DNA of 24,771 nt, taken from IMG/VR virus record IMGVR_UViG_3300013126_000229, positions 1-24,771 of that record. One strand, 5' to 3'. Positions 6,871-13,943 of the stretch are shown one piece after another. The notes under the pieces are model-generated. The model ran no database searches. It was not told the origin of the DNA and saw only the letters and a list, made by a program, of their open reading frames with translations. The position numbers were made by a program, and so were the translations under genes. How positions within the stretch are numbered: position 1 is the stretch's first letter; every line of letters starts with the position of its first letter. Source of the DNA: a virus.

Positions 6871-7187
6871 AAGAGATCATCGAACCAGTTCACTTGATTC
6901 CGAAGTTCAGCATTGGGGTTCAAATCCATGAGAACCACGACGAGTGCGTCGATCATATGATCGAGGACTTGGGGGATATGCTGTCCCGCCTTGACAAGGT
7001 GTATGAGCGTTTCGACCGCAAGTACGGCGACGATATGGACAGCAACCATGTGCGTTTGCCTGGAGACCTGTTCTGCAAGGTCTTCTTCGAGATGCAGGAC
7101 ATGGTCGAGTACCTGAGATGGATCCGCCAGCAGAAGGGCATTTCGCAGTTCAACTACAACTGCATCGAGCAAGGAGAGACCGAATGA
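6867..7187 (+). CDS. Unknown small protein of the recombination operon
   Basis: 106 residues from a GTG at 6867 that overlaps the exonuclease stop (GTGA), preceded by GGAGGAG. Longer upstream reading in this frame is a shadow of the exonuclease gene. The protein is acidic and helical with several His/Asp/Met residues ('[18 protein letters not shown]', '[13 protein letters not shown]'). Not recognised. It sits between exonuclease and annealing protein, a slot where phages often place a small helper or inhibitor of host nucleases, but nothing in the sequence proves this. Its stop overlaps the next ATG by 4 nt. Confidence 0.7.
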   Translation: MKEIIEPVHLIPKFSIGVQIHENHDECVDHMIEDLGDMLSRLDKVYERFDRKYGDDMDSNHVRLPGDLFCKVFFEMQDMVEYLRWIRQQKGISQFNYNCIEQGETE

Positions 7188-8086
7188 CGCAGCTTGCCAT
7201 TCGACAACTTGATAGCGACAAGGTTGGATTGATCGCCCGGACGATCGCCAAAGGTGCTTCCAACGACGAGCTCGAACTGTTCGTCGCCATCTGCAACCGC
7301 ACCGGACTCGATCCGTTCGCTCGTCAGATATTCGCCATCAAGCGGTGGGACAGTCGTGAGCGGCGCGAGGTCATGCAGACTCAAGTCAGCATCGACGGCG
7401 CGCGGCTCGTGGCGCAGCGCAGCGGTGAGTACGCAGGACAGGACGGCCCATACTGGTGCGGCGAGGACGGCGTATGGAAGGATGTGTGGCTGGCGAAGAC
7501 CCCGCCTGTGGCTGCTCGCGTGGGAGTCGCGCGGCGGGGCTTCGTCCAACCGCTCTATGCGGTCGCGCTGTGGAGCGAATACTGCCAGCGGAACAAGGAG
7601 GGTCAGCCGACAGGGCAATGGCCGAAGATGCCTGCGCTCATGCTCGCCAAGTGCGCTGAAATGCTTGCGCTTCGCAAGGCATTTCCTGCCGAGCTGAGTG
7701 GCCTGTACAGCCCGGAGGAGATGTCTCAGGCCGATGTTCCCGCTCCTGCGTTTCATCTGGCGCAGCAGGAGCCTCGCCAAGGCAATCCTGCCGTCGATCA
7801 GGCCGAAGAGGAGGCTATTCGCTCCGAGGCCGCAGAGGTCAATCACGCTGCTCTTTCGACAGCTCAGAAGACAATCTCGTCGGCGGAAGCCAAGGCACTT
7901 GCCAAGGCTTTGGCTGGCAAGGGATTGACAATCGAGGATCTGAAGGCGACAATGTTCAAGGCGGGATTGGCTGGAGGAGATGACATCACCGCATGGCCTG
8001 CGGAGTGGCTTCCAAGAATCCAATCATGGATCAAGGCGCAGCGCAGCCGAAAGGTTGCAGCCGCATCCACCGACGTTTCAGCATGA
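7184..8086 (+). CDS. bet: RecT/Bet family single-strand annealing protein
   Basis: 300 residues from the ATG at 7184, which overlaps the previous stop and follows AAGGAGAG. Residues about 20-190 carry the Bet/RecT family signature: '[28 protein letters not shown]', '[26 protein letters not shown]', then the Trp-Pro-x-Met-Pro-x-Leu-Met-Leu-x-Lys-Cys-Ala-Glu segment and the '[18 protein letters not shown]' ending. The C-terminal 110 residues are Ala/Glu-rich and variable, as is normal. It should anneal complementary single strands made by the exonuclease for recombination-dependent replication or repair. The operon ends in the terminators that follow. Confidence 0.9.
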   Translation: MTQLAIRQLDSDKVGLIARTIAKGASNDELELFVAICNRTGLDPFARQIFAIKRWDSRERREVMQTQVSIDGARLVAQRSGEYAGQDGPYWCGEDGVWKDVWLAKTPPVAARVGVARRGFVQPLYAVALWSEYCQRNKEGQPTGQWPKMPALMLAKCAEMLALRKAFPAELSGLYSPEEMSQADVPAPAFHLAQQEPRQGNPAVDQAEEEAIRSEAAEVNHAALSTAQKTISSAEAKALAKALAGKGLTIEDLKATMFKAGLAGGDDITAWPAEWLPRIQSWIKAQRSRKVAAASTDVSA

Positions 8087-8098
8087 CTTCTACCTTTC

Positions 8099-8136
8099 GG
8101 GGGGACCGGGACCGCAAGGTTCCGGCCCCCTTTCTT
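8099..8136 (+). terminator. Rho-independent terminator after the recombination operon (T1)
   Basis: A GGGGG...CCCCC outer stem (8099-8130) encloses GGGACC/GGTTCC (one G-T pair) with a GCAA tetraloop, followed by TTTCTT. It lies 13 nt after the RecT-like gene stop. The internal stem has a bulge and the T-run is interrupted, so efficiency is uncertain. Confidence 0.6.
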
Positions 8137-8162
8137 GATCCCATGCCATGCGTGGCTACAAT
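8135..8162 (+). promoter_or_regulatory. Candidate promoter between two terminators
   Basis: TTGATC (8135-8140) and TACAAT (8157-8162) lie 16 bp apart. It would start RNA near 8169, upstream of hairpin T2, so the transcript toward the next gene must pass T2. That makes T2 either an attenuator or the end of a roughly 50-nt RNA. Confidence 0.4.
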
Positions 8163-8186
8163 CCCGACATCTTTTTCCCCATGCGA

Positions 8187-8218
8187 CCCTGTGGCTATGT
8201 AGCCGCAGGGTTGTTTTT
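8187..8218 (+). terminator. Strong rho-independent terminator or attenuator (T2)
   Basis: CCCTGTGGCT (8187-8196) pairs with AGCCGCAGGG (8201-8210), 10 pairs with one G-T, loop ATGT, then TTGTTTTT. The T-run ends only about 11 nt before the ATG at 8230, leaving no clear Shine-Dalgarno for that gene. Confidence 0.75.
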
Positions 8219-8229
8219 GATCGACACCA

Positions 8230-8937
8230 ATGAGCCAGCTCACCACAACCGAAGTGCATCGCCTAGAGCATCTTGAACACCTGATCAACAAGGGAATGAA
8301 GGCGTTCCTTGAGGTCGGGTCTGCTCTCGCCGAGATCCAATCGAATCGCCTGTACCGAGCGCAGTACCTGACGTTCGAGGACTACTGTCAGACGCGGTGG
8401 GGCTTCACGGCCTCTCGTGGCCGGCAGTTGATCAGCGCCGTTGAGGCGATTGCGTCCTTGCCCGAGGATCTTCCGAAGCCCGACAACGCCGCGCAGGCCG
8501 AGGCTCTCGCGCGTGTGGACGAGGAAGATCGCCAAGATGTTTGGCGCGATGCACTTGAGGAAGCTGAGATCGAGGATCGCAGCGTGACGGCGCGTGATGT
8601 GCGCGAGGCAGCAGCGCGCGCCAATGAGCGTCACGAGATTGAGAAGTCGATGGGAGAAGGAAACATCGATGAGATCAAAGGGCTGTTTAAGGATCTTCTC
8701 GCGCAACTCGACACCTGTGCAGACATGGCGCAGCGCCTGTCAAAAACTAGCGCCGAGGCTTGGTTACTGACGAGCGGAAGCGCGTTGCTCAAGCATATTC
8801 GAGATGCTCGCGACCATGTATCGGCAGCGCGGCCAGCGGCTGTATGCCCAGAATGCGGAGGCGATGGATGCAGGAAGTGCCATCAGACGGGCTGGGTCAA
8901 CAGGGCGCGATTGAGCAGCTTGAAGCCATCACGATGA
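8230..8937 (+). CDS. HTH-type phage protein with C-terminal zinc finger
   Basis: 235 residues. Residues 10-70 ('FLEVGSALAEIQSNRLYRAQYLTFEDYCQTRWGFTASRGRQLISA') are a motif I recognise from phage and mobile-element DNA-binding proteins of unknown role, where the Phe-Glu-x-Tyr-Cys...Trp-Gly-x-Ser/Thr-Arg stretch precedes an HTH. Residues 75-150 are acidic and coiled. The C-terminus holds Cys206-x2-Cys209-x4-Cys214-x2-Cys217-x2-Thr-Gly-Trp, a DnaJ-like zinc site. It opens the second plus-strand operon after terminator T2 and is coupled by a 4-nt overlap to the next gene. Likely nucleic-acid binding, perhaps in replication; not proven. Confidence 0.7.
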   Translation: MSQLTTTEVHRLEHLEHLINKGMKAFLEVGSALAEIQSNRLYRAQYLTFEDYCQTRWGFTASRGRQLISAVEAIASLPEDLPKPDNAAQAEALARVDEEDRQDVWRDALEEAEIEDRSVTARDVREAAARANERHEIEKSMGEGNIDEIKGLFKDLLAQLDTCADMAQRLSKTSAEAWLLTSGSALLKHIRDARDHVSAARPAAVCPECGGDGCRKCHQTGWVNRARLSSLKPSR

Positions 8938-9176
8938 CCACGCTATCTATACTCGCCAAGGTCAATCGGCAGTTCAACATGGCATCGTCTGTCTTGGAGA
9001 TTCACGAGTTTCGGCGCATGGTCGTGATCGGCATCTGTCACGAACGCTTGCATACTGGTTTCAATATGCTCGCTCGGGTTACTTGCGAGACACCGGAGTC
9101 GGCAAGCAACCTGTATCAGAAGTGGAAGAGATTGCCTCCCGATGTTCGGGATGCATGGCACAAACTCTGCCAATGA
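8934..9176 (+). CDS. Small unknown protein
   Basis: 80 residues from the ATG at 8934 (ATGA overlap). The same frame is open further upstream, but that part is a shadow of the preceding gene. The sequence is helical with Phe/Met/Arg-rich stretches and a C-terminal 'LYQKWKRLPPDVRDAWHKL' segment of amphipathic type. Not recognised. It precedes the helicase gene by 16 nt and may be a helicase-associated factor, but this is guesswork from position. Confidence 0.6.
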   Translation: MTTLSILAKVNRQFNMASSVLEIHEFRRMVVIGICHERLHTGFNMLARVTCETPESASNLYQKWKRLPPDVRDAWHKLCQ

Positions 9177-9192
9177 ACTACATGGAGCCACC

Positions 9193-10857
9193 ATGCAACT
9201 CAGGCCATATCAGAATGATGCCGTCAAAGGCATCTGCGACAAACTGTCGCTCAACCGAAGCACCGTAGCCGTCCTTGCGACGGGGCTTGGTAAGACTGTC
9301 GTATTCTCCGAGGTGATTCGTCGCGCGCTCCAGCGCGAGGGTCGCAGGGCGATCGTCTTGGCGCATCGCGAAGAACTCATCACGCAGGCGGCTGACAAGA
9401 TTCGTCAGGTGACGGGCCTTGAGGCCGCGATTGAGATGGGCGATCTGCGGTCGAACGAGCAATCAATGTACGGAGTCTCGTCCGTAGTCGTGTCCTCAAT
9501 TCAAACGCAAGTTGCTGGCAAGGGCGATCGCAAGCGTATGCACCGCTTCCGCAACGACAACCCTTGGCTCGTCGTGGTCGATGAATGCCATCACGCGCCG
9601 AGCGCGTCGTACAAGAAGGTGATCGAGCATTACATGATGCACCCGGCATCAAAGTTGCTCGGCGTGACTGCGACTCCCGACCGCCTCGACAGGCGCGCGC
9701 TCGCGCAGGTGTTTGAGACTGTCGCCTACCAGTACGACGTGGCCGATGGCATCAGGGATGGATGGCTTGTACCCGTGCGACAGCGATTCGTTCAATGCGA
9801 AAGACTTGACCTATCGAATGCTCGGAAGAACGGAGCGGACTTCCAGTTGAATGACTTGGAAACGGCTCTTGAGACATCGCTGCTTGAGATGGTCGCTCCA
9901 ATGGTGGAGATTGTCGGGGATCGTCGGACGCTTGTGTTTGCCGCCACGGTCAAACACGCTGATCGCATCGCCGAGCAGTTGAACCGTCCGGGCATGAACA
10001 CCGGACCTGCGGCCATCGTTCACGGCGGAACGCCCAAGGATGTTCGACGCGACCTGTTTCGCCAGTTCTCCGATGGCAAGCTTCAGTACCTCGTGAACGT
10101 CGCCGTCGCCACCGAGGGCTGGGACGATCCAGCCAACGATGGCAAGGGTGTGCAAGTGATTGCGATGATGCGCCCGACGCAGAGCCGCGCACTCTATGTG
10201 CAGATGCTCGGGCGCGGCACAAGAACATTGCCTGGTGTCATCAATGGTTTGAACACCCCGGAGGAGCGTTGCGCCGCGATTGCCGCTTCTCCAAAGAGTC
10301 ATATCCTCGCATTGGACTTTCTCGGCAACTCGGGTCGGCACACGCTCGTTCACGCCGGTGATGTACTTGGTGGAAGCATGGACTGCGGAACGTCTCGCGG
10401 AAAGCGGGAGAAGGCGCAGCGCGAGAAGGCTGGTGTCGGCGACGAGTTCGATGTGCTTGAGATGTTGACCCATCAGGAGCGCGAGCATCAGAAGAAACTT
10501 GAGGCTCAGACCCGGCAGCACATCATTGGAAAGGCGACGTTCAAGAGCCAAGAGATTGATCCGTTTGAGGCGCTTGGCATCGTCCCGAAGAGCGTCCCGT
10601 GGTGGCAGAGAAACATTCCCGCGACTACGAAGCAGAAGGCAATGCTAGAGCGCGTCGGCATCCGCACGAACGATCTTGATACGGGCAGAGCATCGCAGCT
10701 CATTGAGGCGATCATGCAACGACCAAGCGACAAGCAAGCTTTCGTTCTGCGTCGAGCCGGGATCGACCCGTCCAAGGTTGATCGTCGCCGTGCGAGTCAA
10801 CTCATCGATCTAATCAAGAACGGCAAATCCGCAGAAGCGCGATCGATGATCGGTTGA
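9193..10857 (+). CDS. Superfamily 2 DNA/RNA helicase (RAD3/ResIII type)
   Basis: 554 residues from the ATG at 9193, preferred over an upstream in-frame ATG at 9142 that lies in the previous gene. Motifs: 'LRPYQ' at 3-7, Walker A Ala-Thr-Gly-Leu-Gly-Lys-Thr at 29-35, Asp-Glu-Cys-His-His at 130-134, Thr-Ala-Thr-Pro-Asp-Arg at 159-164, and Gly-Arg-Gly-Thr-Arg-Thr (motif VI) in the second RecA domain. The C-terminus has two related helical units (480-510 and 514-544), each with Lys-Gln, a Gly-Ile and Ala-Ser-Gln-Leu-Ile. ATP-driven strand separation for phage replication or recombination is the likely role. A promoter for the next operon overlaps its stop codon. Confidence 0.9.
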   Translation: MQLRPYQNDAVKGICDKLSLNRSTVAVLATGLGKTVVFSEVIRRALQREGRRAIVLAHREELITQAADKIRQVTGLEAAIEMGDLRSNEQSMYGVSSVVVSSIQTQVAGKGDRKRMHRFRNDNPWLVVVDECHHAPSASYKKVIEHYMMHPASKLLGVTATPDRLDRRALAQVFETVAYQYDVADGIRDGWLVPVRQRFVQCERLDLSNARKNGADFQLNDLETALETSLLEMVAPMVEIVGDRRTLVFAATVKHADRIAEQLNRPGMNTGPAAIVHGGTPKDVRRDLFRQFSDGKLQYLVNVAVATEGWDDPANDGKGVQVIAMMRPTQSRALYVQMLGRGTRTLPGVINGLNTPEERCAAIAASPKSHILALDFLGNSGRHTLVHAGDVLGGSMDCGTSRGKREKAQREKAGVGDEFDVLEMLTHQEREHQKKLEAQTRQHIIGKATFKSQEIDPFEALGIVPKSVPWWQRNIPATTKQKAMLERVGIRTNDLDTGRASQLIEAIMQRPSDKQAFVLRRAGIDPSKVDRRRASQLIDLIKNGKSAEARSMIG

Positions 10858-10882
10858 CACCATCGAACACTCGTCATACATT
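10854..10882 (+). promoter_or_regulatory. Sigma70-type promoter at the end of the helicase gene
   Basis: TTGACA (10854-10859) overlaps the helicase TGA, and TACATT (10877-10882) follows after 17 bp. It would start RNA near 10889, just before the AAGGAG of the next small gene. It probably gives the tiny-gene/methyltransferase block its own expression. Confidence 0.55.
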
Positions 10883-10903
10883 CATTGAACAAGGAGAAGC
10901 AGA

Positions 10904-11077
10904 ATGCCGATGAAACAGAAGAGTGTGCGTCGGACGATCGTGATCAGCGACTCAACCAAGAAGATCCTTGATCGTCTGTGCAAGCAGAAGAGCCGTCAAT
11001 ACAAGTTTCGATTCACGAACCGCCTGATGGCGGAGCTTGCGATCCGAATGCTTGATTCCGAGTGGAGGAGCAAATGA
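10904..11077 (+). CDS. 57-aa basic protein, possible ribbon-helix-helix type
   Basis: Begins ATG at 10904 with AAGGAG 9 nt upstream and ends TGA at 11077, overlapping the next ATG by 4 nt. The product is basic (many Lys and Arg). An N-terminal 'RRTIVISDSTKKILDRLC' strand-helix start is followed by a second helix, 'RLMAELAIRMLDSEW'. The strand followed by two helices recalls small ribbon-helix-helix DNA-binding proteins, but this is only a shape match. It is the first gene after the promoter at 10854. Confidence 0.6.
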   Translation: MPMKQKSVRRTIVISDSTKKILDRLCKQKSRQYKFRFTNRLMAELAIRMLDSEWRSK

Positions 11078-11256
11078 CCGCAGTCAAGCCAGAGAAGCAC
11101 CATCCGTGGCATGAGGACATTCAGAGCGATGTTGATCGCGCGAAACTCCGCGCTCGGATTGTCGGCATTCGTAAGCGCATTGATGATCTCAAGTCAGAAC
11201 TGAGGATTCTTGAAGGGAGACTCTCAAGTGGAACAAAGCGAAAGCCTCGAAAGTGA
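11074..11256 (+). CDS. 60-aa charged coiled-coil protein
   Basis: Starts at ATG 11074 (ATGA overlap; GGAGGAG upstream). Residues about 22-50 form a continuous Arg/Lys/Glu/Leu heptad-like helix ('RARIVGIRKRIDDLKSELRI'), with a basic tail rich in Lys and Arg. Not recognised. Tiny charged coiled-coil products are common in early phage operons and often bind host proteins. The next gene starts at a GTG inside its 3' end in a different frame. Confidence 0.6.
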   Translation: MTAVKPEKHHPWHEDIQSDVDRAKLRARIVGIRKRIDDLKSELRILEGRLSSGTKRKPRK

Positions 11257-11341
11257 CATTCGGTTCTATTCGATCATGGCATTGATCGGATGGGGTCTAT
11301 TCTTGTTTGCATTTGGCTTCATCATCGGGAGGATGACATGA
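11228..11341 (+). CDS. 37-aa single-pass membrane protein
   Basis: GTG at 11228 lies inside the end of the preceding gene, about 6 nt after GGGAGA (11216-11221); the stop TGA at 11339 overlaps the next ATG by 4 nt. After a polar, acidic N-terminus of about 15 residues comes one strongly hydrophobic helix ('IMALIGWGLFLFAFGFIIG', about 16-34). The overlaps on both sides favour translation. Function is unknown; a membrane-acting small protein (for example, superinfection or lysis timing) is only a possibility. Confidence 0.5.
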   Translation: MEQSESLESDIRFYSIMALIGWGLFLFAFGFIIGRMT

Positions 11342-11589
11342 CCAATGACATCGTGGCGCGCCTGCGCGGTTCTTTGCTACCGGACGATACGGTAAGCTCG
11401 ATTAGAGATGAAGCCGCCGCCGAGATCGAGCGGCTGCGGAAGGAACGCGACGAAGCGAGGTGTGAAGTCTGCGAGTGGGTATCGCTGCACATTCGATCGA
11501 ACGAGAAGTCGCCAAGGTTAATCGCGATTCAGCGCGGCTGGAATTGTTTCAGCGACTCAAATGATGAATGCCAGCGGGAGGCGTTGTGA
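11338..11589 (+). CDS. Phage Ead/Ea22-like small protein
   Basis: 83 residues from the ATG at 11338. The opening 'MTNDIVARLRG' followed by a helix 'RDEAAAEIERLRKERDEAR' is a recurring pattern in Ead/Ea22-like and other nonessential early phage proteins. The C-terminal part has three Cys and one Trp without clear metal spacing. It overlaps neighbours on both sides by 4 nt (ATGA and GTGA). No defined function. Confidence 0.6.
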   Translation: MTNDIVARLRGSLLPDDTVSSIRDEAAAEIERLRKERDEARCEVCEWVSLHIRSNEKSPRLIAIQRGWNCFSDSNDECQREAL

Positions 11590-11834
11590 ATCCATACGAG
11601 ATAGATCCGCCATTCATGGTGTCGTTTAGCGGAGGCAGAACGAGCGCGTTCATGCTTCGCAACATTCTTGATGCTTATGGAGGATCTCTTCCCGATGGTG
11701 GATATGTCTTGTTTGCCAACACGGGCAAGGACATCCCGACATACGCGCAGATGCTTCATCAAATCAAGATCCAGCCGGAACTTTTCAACGGAGATGACGA
11801 TGAGCCAATTATCCCATGCACCTGTACTGACTAA
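11586..11834 (+). CDS. Shortened PAPS-reductase-like (PP-loop) protein
   Basis: 82 residues from a GTG at 11586 (GTGA overlap, GGGAGG upstream). Residues 10-23 carry the PP-loop Ser-Phe-Ser-Gly-Gly-Arg-Thr-Ser-Ala, followed by 'LRNILDAYGG' and 'VLFANTGKDIPTY', the exact opening of phage phosphoadenosine phosphosulfate reductase-family proteins. Full-length members are about 250-300 residues; here the reading passes directly into 'QPELFNGDDDEPIIPCTCTD', which resembles the usual C-terminus. The middle, with most substrate-binding residues, is missing, so this looks like an internally deleted gene that kept its frame. It overlaps the methyltransferase start by 35 nt. Enzyme activity is doubtful. 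Confidence 0.65.
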   Translation: MNPYEIDPPFMVSFSGGRTSAFMLRNILDAYGGSLPDGGYVLFANTGKDIPTYAQMLHQIKIQPELFNGDDDEPIIPCTCTD

Positions 11835-13281
11835 CCAAGTTCTGACTGTTGGCTCAATGTTTGCAGGCATTGGCGGTTTTGATCTAGGCTTTGAACGTGC
11901 CGGATTTCATGTGTCTTGGTGCATCGAATGGGACAAACACGCTCAAGCTGTTCTGCGTAAGCGATTCCCTTATGCGACGATCTACGGTGATATTCGCGAA
12001 GTTGATCCCGCGCAACTCGCGCCAGTCGATGTCGTGTGTGGTGGCTTCCCTTGTCAAGATTTGAGCGTGGCAGGTAAACGAGCTGGCTTGGCCGGCGAAA
12101 GGTCAGGTCTGTTCCATGACGCAATGCGACTTATTCGGAAACTTAACCCCAAACTCCTCGTACTCGAAAATGTCCCCGGACTGCATTCGAGCAATCGAGG
12201 CCTTGACTTCGCCACCGTCCTCCGTGAAGTGGGCGAAGGGTGGGATTGTCAGGAGGTCGCGTGGAGAATACTGGACAGTCAGTTCTTCGGAGTCGCCCAA
12301 AGACGCCGTCGTGTGTTCGTTGCGGCAAGTCATGCTCTTGGATGCGCCGAGCAAGTATTGGCTCTCGCAGAAGGCGTGCGTTGGAATCCTGCGCCGCGCA
12401 ACGAAGCGCGGGAAGACGCTGCCGGCGATGCTCGCGAAGGCGCTGACGGCGGTGGCGGAAGGTGGCCTGCCGAAGTAGCGCCGACGCTGAACTGCGCCTA
12501 CGCCGACAAGATGGGCTTGGAGGATCAGCACGCACTTGGCGGCGCGAGGCATTTCGTGCCGTCTTGGTGGGATGGCGGCGACACCGCCGCAAGCATGACC
12601 ACGCGATGTCACGCGCAGTCGATGCCCGACAAGGCGAACTTCGCAGCGGTGATAGACACCGTGCCGTTCAGCCCACACGGCCACTACAACTACCAAGAAA
12701 GCGATGAGGCGGCGACCCTACAAGATCGCGAGAACCGCATCAACGGATCGACGCATCTCGTTGCTTTCCGCAAGTCGAAGCGCGCGCAGACCACGACCGA
12801 CGATGAGACATGGGTCGATGACGGGGTCGCGAACACGCTGAACGGATTCGACACGGGGGACACGCGGACGACACACGCGATAGCAGTCAATCTCTACAAC
12901 CAAACAATCGACGGAAATCAAACGGCGATCGTGACATCTGCGACTGGCGGCACAAACACTAGCGATCCGAAGATTGTCGCCTTCGCATCGAACCTCGGAT
13001 CGCAGGGGGGCGATGTGTACGAGGACATCAGTCCGACCGTCCGCACAGGCAGCAGCGTAAACATTCCAAGTCCGCCGGCTGTGGCGACCGGCATGATCGT
13101 CCGTCGCCTCACTCCCATCGAGTGCGAACGTCTGCAAGGATTCCCTGACGGCTGGACGCAGATTGGCACGGCTGAGAAGCCGACAGCAGACTCGCACCGA
13201 TACAAGCAACTTGGCAACGCGGTGACCGTCAATGTCGCCGAATGGATTGCGAGGAACTCATGGAAGAACCTGTCAAAGTAA
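11800..13281 (+). CDS. DNA (cytosine-5) methyltransferase
   Basis: 493 residues from the ATG at 11800 (GGAG 6 nt upstream; an ATG 6 nt earlier is also possible). C5-methyltransferase motifs in order: I at 20-28 (Met-Phe-Ala-Gly-Ile-Gly-Gly-Phe-Asp), IV Pro84-Cys85-Gln86 with the catalytic Cys, VI Glu-Asn-Val at 123-125, VIII Gln-Arg-Arg-Arg-Arg at 167-171, a long variable target-recognition region (about 200-410), then IX 'RRLTPIECERLQGFP' and X 'YKQLGNAV'. It should methylate cytosine in phage DNA to evade restriction; the recognition site cannot be read. A second ORF lies inside it in the +1 frame at 12116-12478. Longer and TRD-rich compared with minimal M.HhaI-type enzymes. Confidence 0.92.
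   Translation: MSQLSHAPVLTNQVLTVGSMFAGIGGFDLGFERAGFHVSWCIEWDKHAQAVLRKRFPYATIYGDIREVDPAQLAPVDVVCGGFPCQDLSVAGKRAGLAGERSGLFHDAMRLIRKLNPKLLVLENVPGLHSSNRGLDFATVLREVGEGWDCQEVAWRILDSQFFGVAQRRRRVFVAASHALGCAEQVLALAEGVRWNPAPRNEAREDAAGDAREGADGGGGRWPAEVAPTLNCAYADKMGLEDQHALGGARHFVPSWWDGGDTAASMTTRCHAQSMPDKANFAAVIDTVPFSPHGHYNYQESDEAATLQDRENRINGSTHLVAFRKSKRAQTTTDDETWVDDGVANTLNGFDTGDTRTTHAIAVNLYNQTIDGNQTAIVTSATGGTNTSDPKIVAFASNLGSQGGDVYEDISPTVRTGSSVNIPSPPAVATGMIVRRLTPIECERLQGFPDGWTQIGTAEKPTADSHRYKQLGNAVTVNVAEWIARNSWKNLSK
12116..12478 (+). CDS. ORF nested in the methyltransferase, matching a recurrent phage protein family
   Basis: 120 residues in the +1 frame relative to the methyltransferase. The stretch 'SSESPKDAVVCSL' followed by 'KYWLSQKACVGILRRATKRG' and 'KTLPAMLAKAL' matches, from memory, a phage protein family (xSESPxDAxVCSLSxVLE...YxLSPKACAGILRRAEKRGKxLP). 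The same DNA encodes methyltransferase motif VIII and the downstream Glu-Gly-Val-Arg-Trp-Asn-Pro-Ala-Pro-Arg segment, so both frames look meaningful. No clear ribosome site precedes the ATG at 12116. It may be a true overprinted gene, a relic of a fusion in another frame, or a family created by gene-calling over a conserved methyltransferase segment. Confidence 0.4.
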   Translation: MTQCDLFGNLTPNSSYSKMSPDCIRAIEALTSPPSSVKWAKGGIVRRSRGEYWTVSSSESPKDAVVCSLRQVMLLDAPSKYWLSQKACVGILRRATKRGKTLPAMLAKALTAVAEGGLPK

Positions 13282-13487
13282 AGACTGATGACATCGTCTA
13301 CTTCCGCGCTCGCGTTTGCGGAAGAGAAACATTTGAAATGGCAGGACGCGAGTGTGTTCTTGTCGAACCTGTTGACAAGCAGGGAAATTCCATGAAGACA
13401 GGAGGCTGGGTCTTCGGCATTCCTGTCGAGTGGCTTATCCCGGTCGAAGAGATGCGCGCAAAGATTAGGAGGTCACGCGATGTTTAA
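13260..13487 (+). CDS. Small unknown protein
   Basis: 75 residues from the ATG at 13260, chosen over an ATG at 13242 because GAGGA lies 4 nt upstream. It overlaps the methyltransferase end by 22 nt. The sequence is mixed alpha/beta with 'VKTDDIVYFRARV' and 'GGWVFGIPVEWLIPVEEM', like small beta-barrel phage proteins of unknown function. Not recognised. It overlaps the next gene by 8 nt. Confidence 0.6.
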   Translation: MEEPVKVKTDDIVYFRARVCGRETFEMAGRECVLVEPVDKQGNSMKTGGWVFGIPVEWLIPVEEMRAKIRRSRDV

Positions 13488-13788
13488 GGTGCAGATTGAA
13501 TCTGATTGTGCATTCGGTCATGTTTCGAGCACGATGATCCCGGAGGTCAAGAGGATCCTTGAAGAGAAGCACGGCGTGAATGATTTCGAGGATCTGTGGA
13601 CGGTCACCGAACTTGAGATTTGCGATAACAACCCAAACTTCATCGAGGTCAACACATGGGTAAACAACGGACAACCGGAGGACAGGCTGTATCTGACATC
13701 GTTCATCGTGAGCGCGATGGAGCTAGACGCACTGTTGGCGGCAGCAAAGGTTCTTCGTCAGGGCTACGACGGCCAAGCTTCTCCCTGA
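13480..13788 (+). CDS. Small acidic protein of unknown function
   Basis: 102 residues, ATG at 13480 with GGAGG 8 nt upstream. Acidic, alpha/beta ('SSTMIPEVKRILEEKHGV', 'LWTVTELEICDNNPNFIEV', 'LTSFIVSAMELDALLAAAKVL'). No motif recognised. It sits between the methyltransferase and primase in the accessory segment. Confidence 0.65.
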   Translation: MFKVQIESDCAFGHVSSTMIPEVKRILEEKHGVNDFEDLWTVTELEICDNNPNFIEVNTWVNNGQPEDRLYLTSFIVSAMELDALLAAAKVLRQGYDGQASP

Positions 13789-13943
13789 GCGTCAGATGTG
13801 GATTGCGATCTCTACTGTCTCGCGTTGAGCCACAGGATGACTTCGAGCGTAAGGCGGTCGCGTGGTTTGAAGCAATGTCAAAGTTCCGTCACGCTAAGAC
13901 GATCGATGACTACTCGAAGAGGGTGAAGAGTTGTTTACGTTGA
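13656..13943 (+). CDS. Doubtful ORF; only its C-terminal part looks coding
   Basis: 95 residues if read from ATG 13656, which has GAGG 7-8 nt upstream but lies inside the previous gene; residues 1-45 are Arg/Ser/Gly-rich and look like a frame shadow. From about 13800 on the peptide ('EPQDDFERKAVAWFEAMSKFRHAKTIDDYSKRVKSCLR') is protein-like and fills the gap before the primase, overlapping its TTG by 13 nt. The true start could be a non-ATG codon near 13800. Not recognised. Confidence 0.35.
   Translation: MGKQRTTGGQAVSDIVHRERDGARRTVGGSKGSSSGLRRPSFSLSVRCGLRSLLSRVEPQDDFERKAVAWFEAMSKFRHAKTIDDYSKRVKSCLR

Noticed and set aside
6917-6927. GGTTCAAATCC, a tRNA T-loop-like sequence
   Set aside because: It lies inside the small gene at 6867 with no acceptor stem, anticodon arm or D-loop around it.
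8760-8933. N-terminal extension of the gene at 8934
   Set aside because: It overlaps the HTH/zinc gene in another frame and reads as Arg/Cys-rich shadow sequence; ATG 8934 gives the usual 4-nt overlap.
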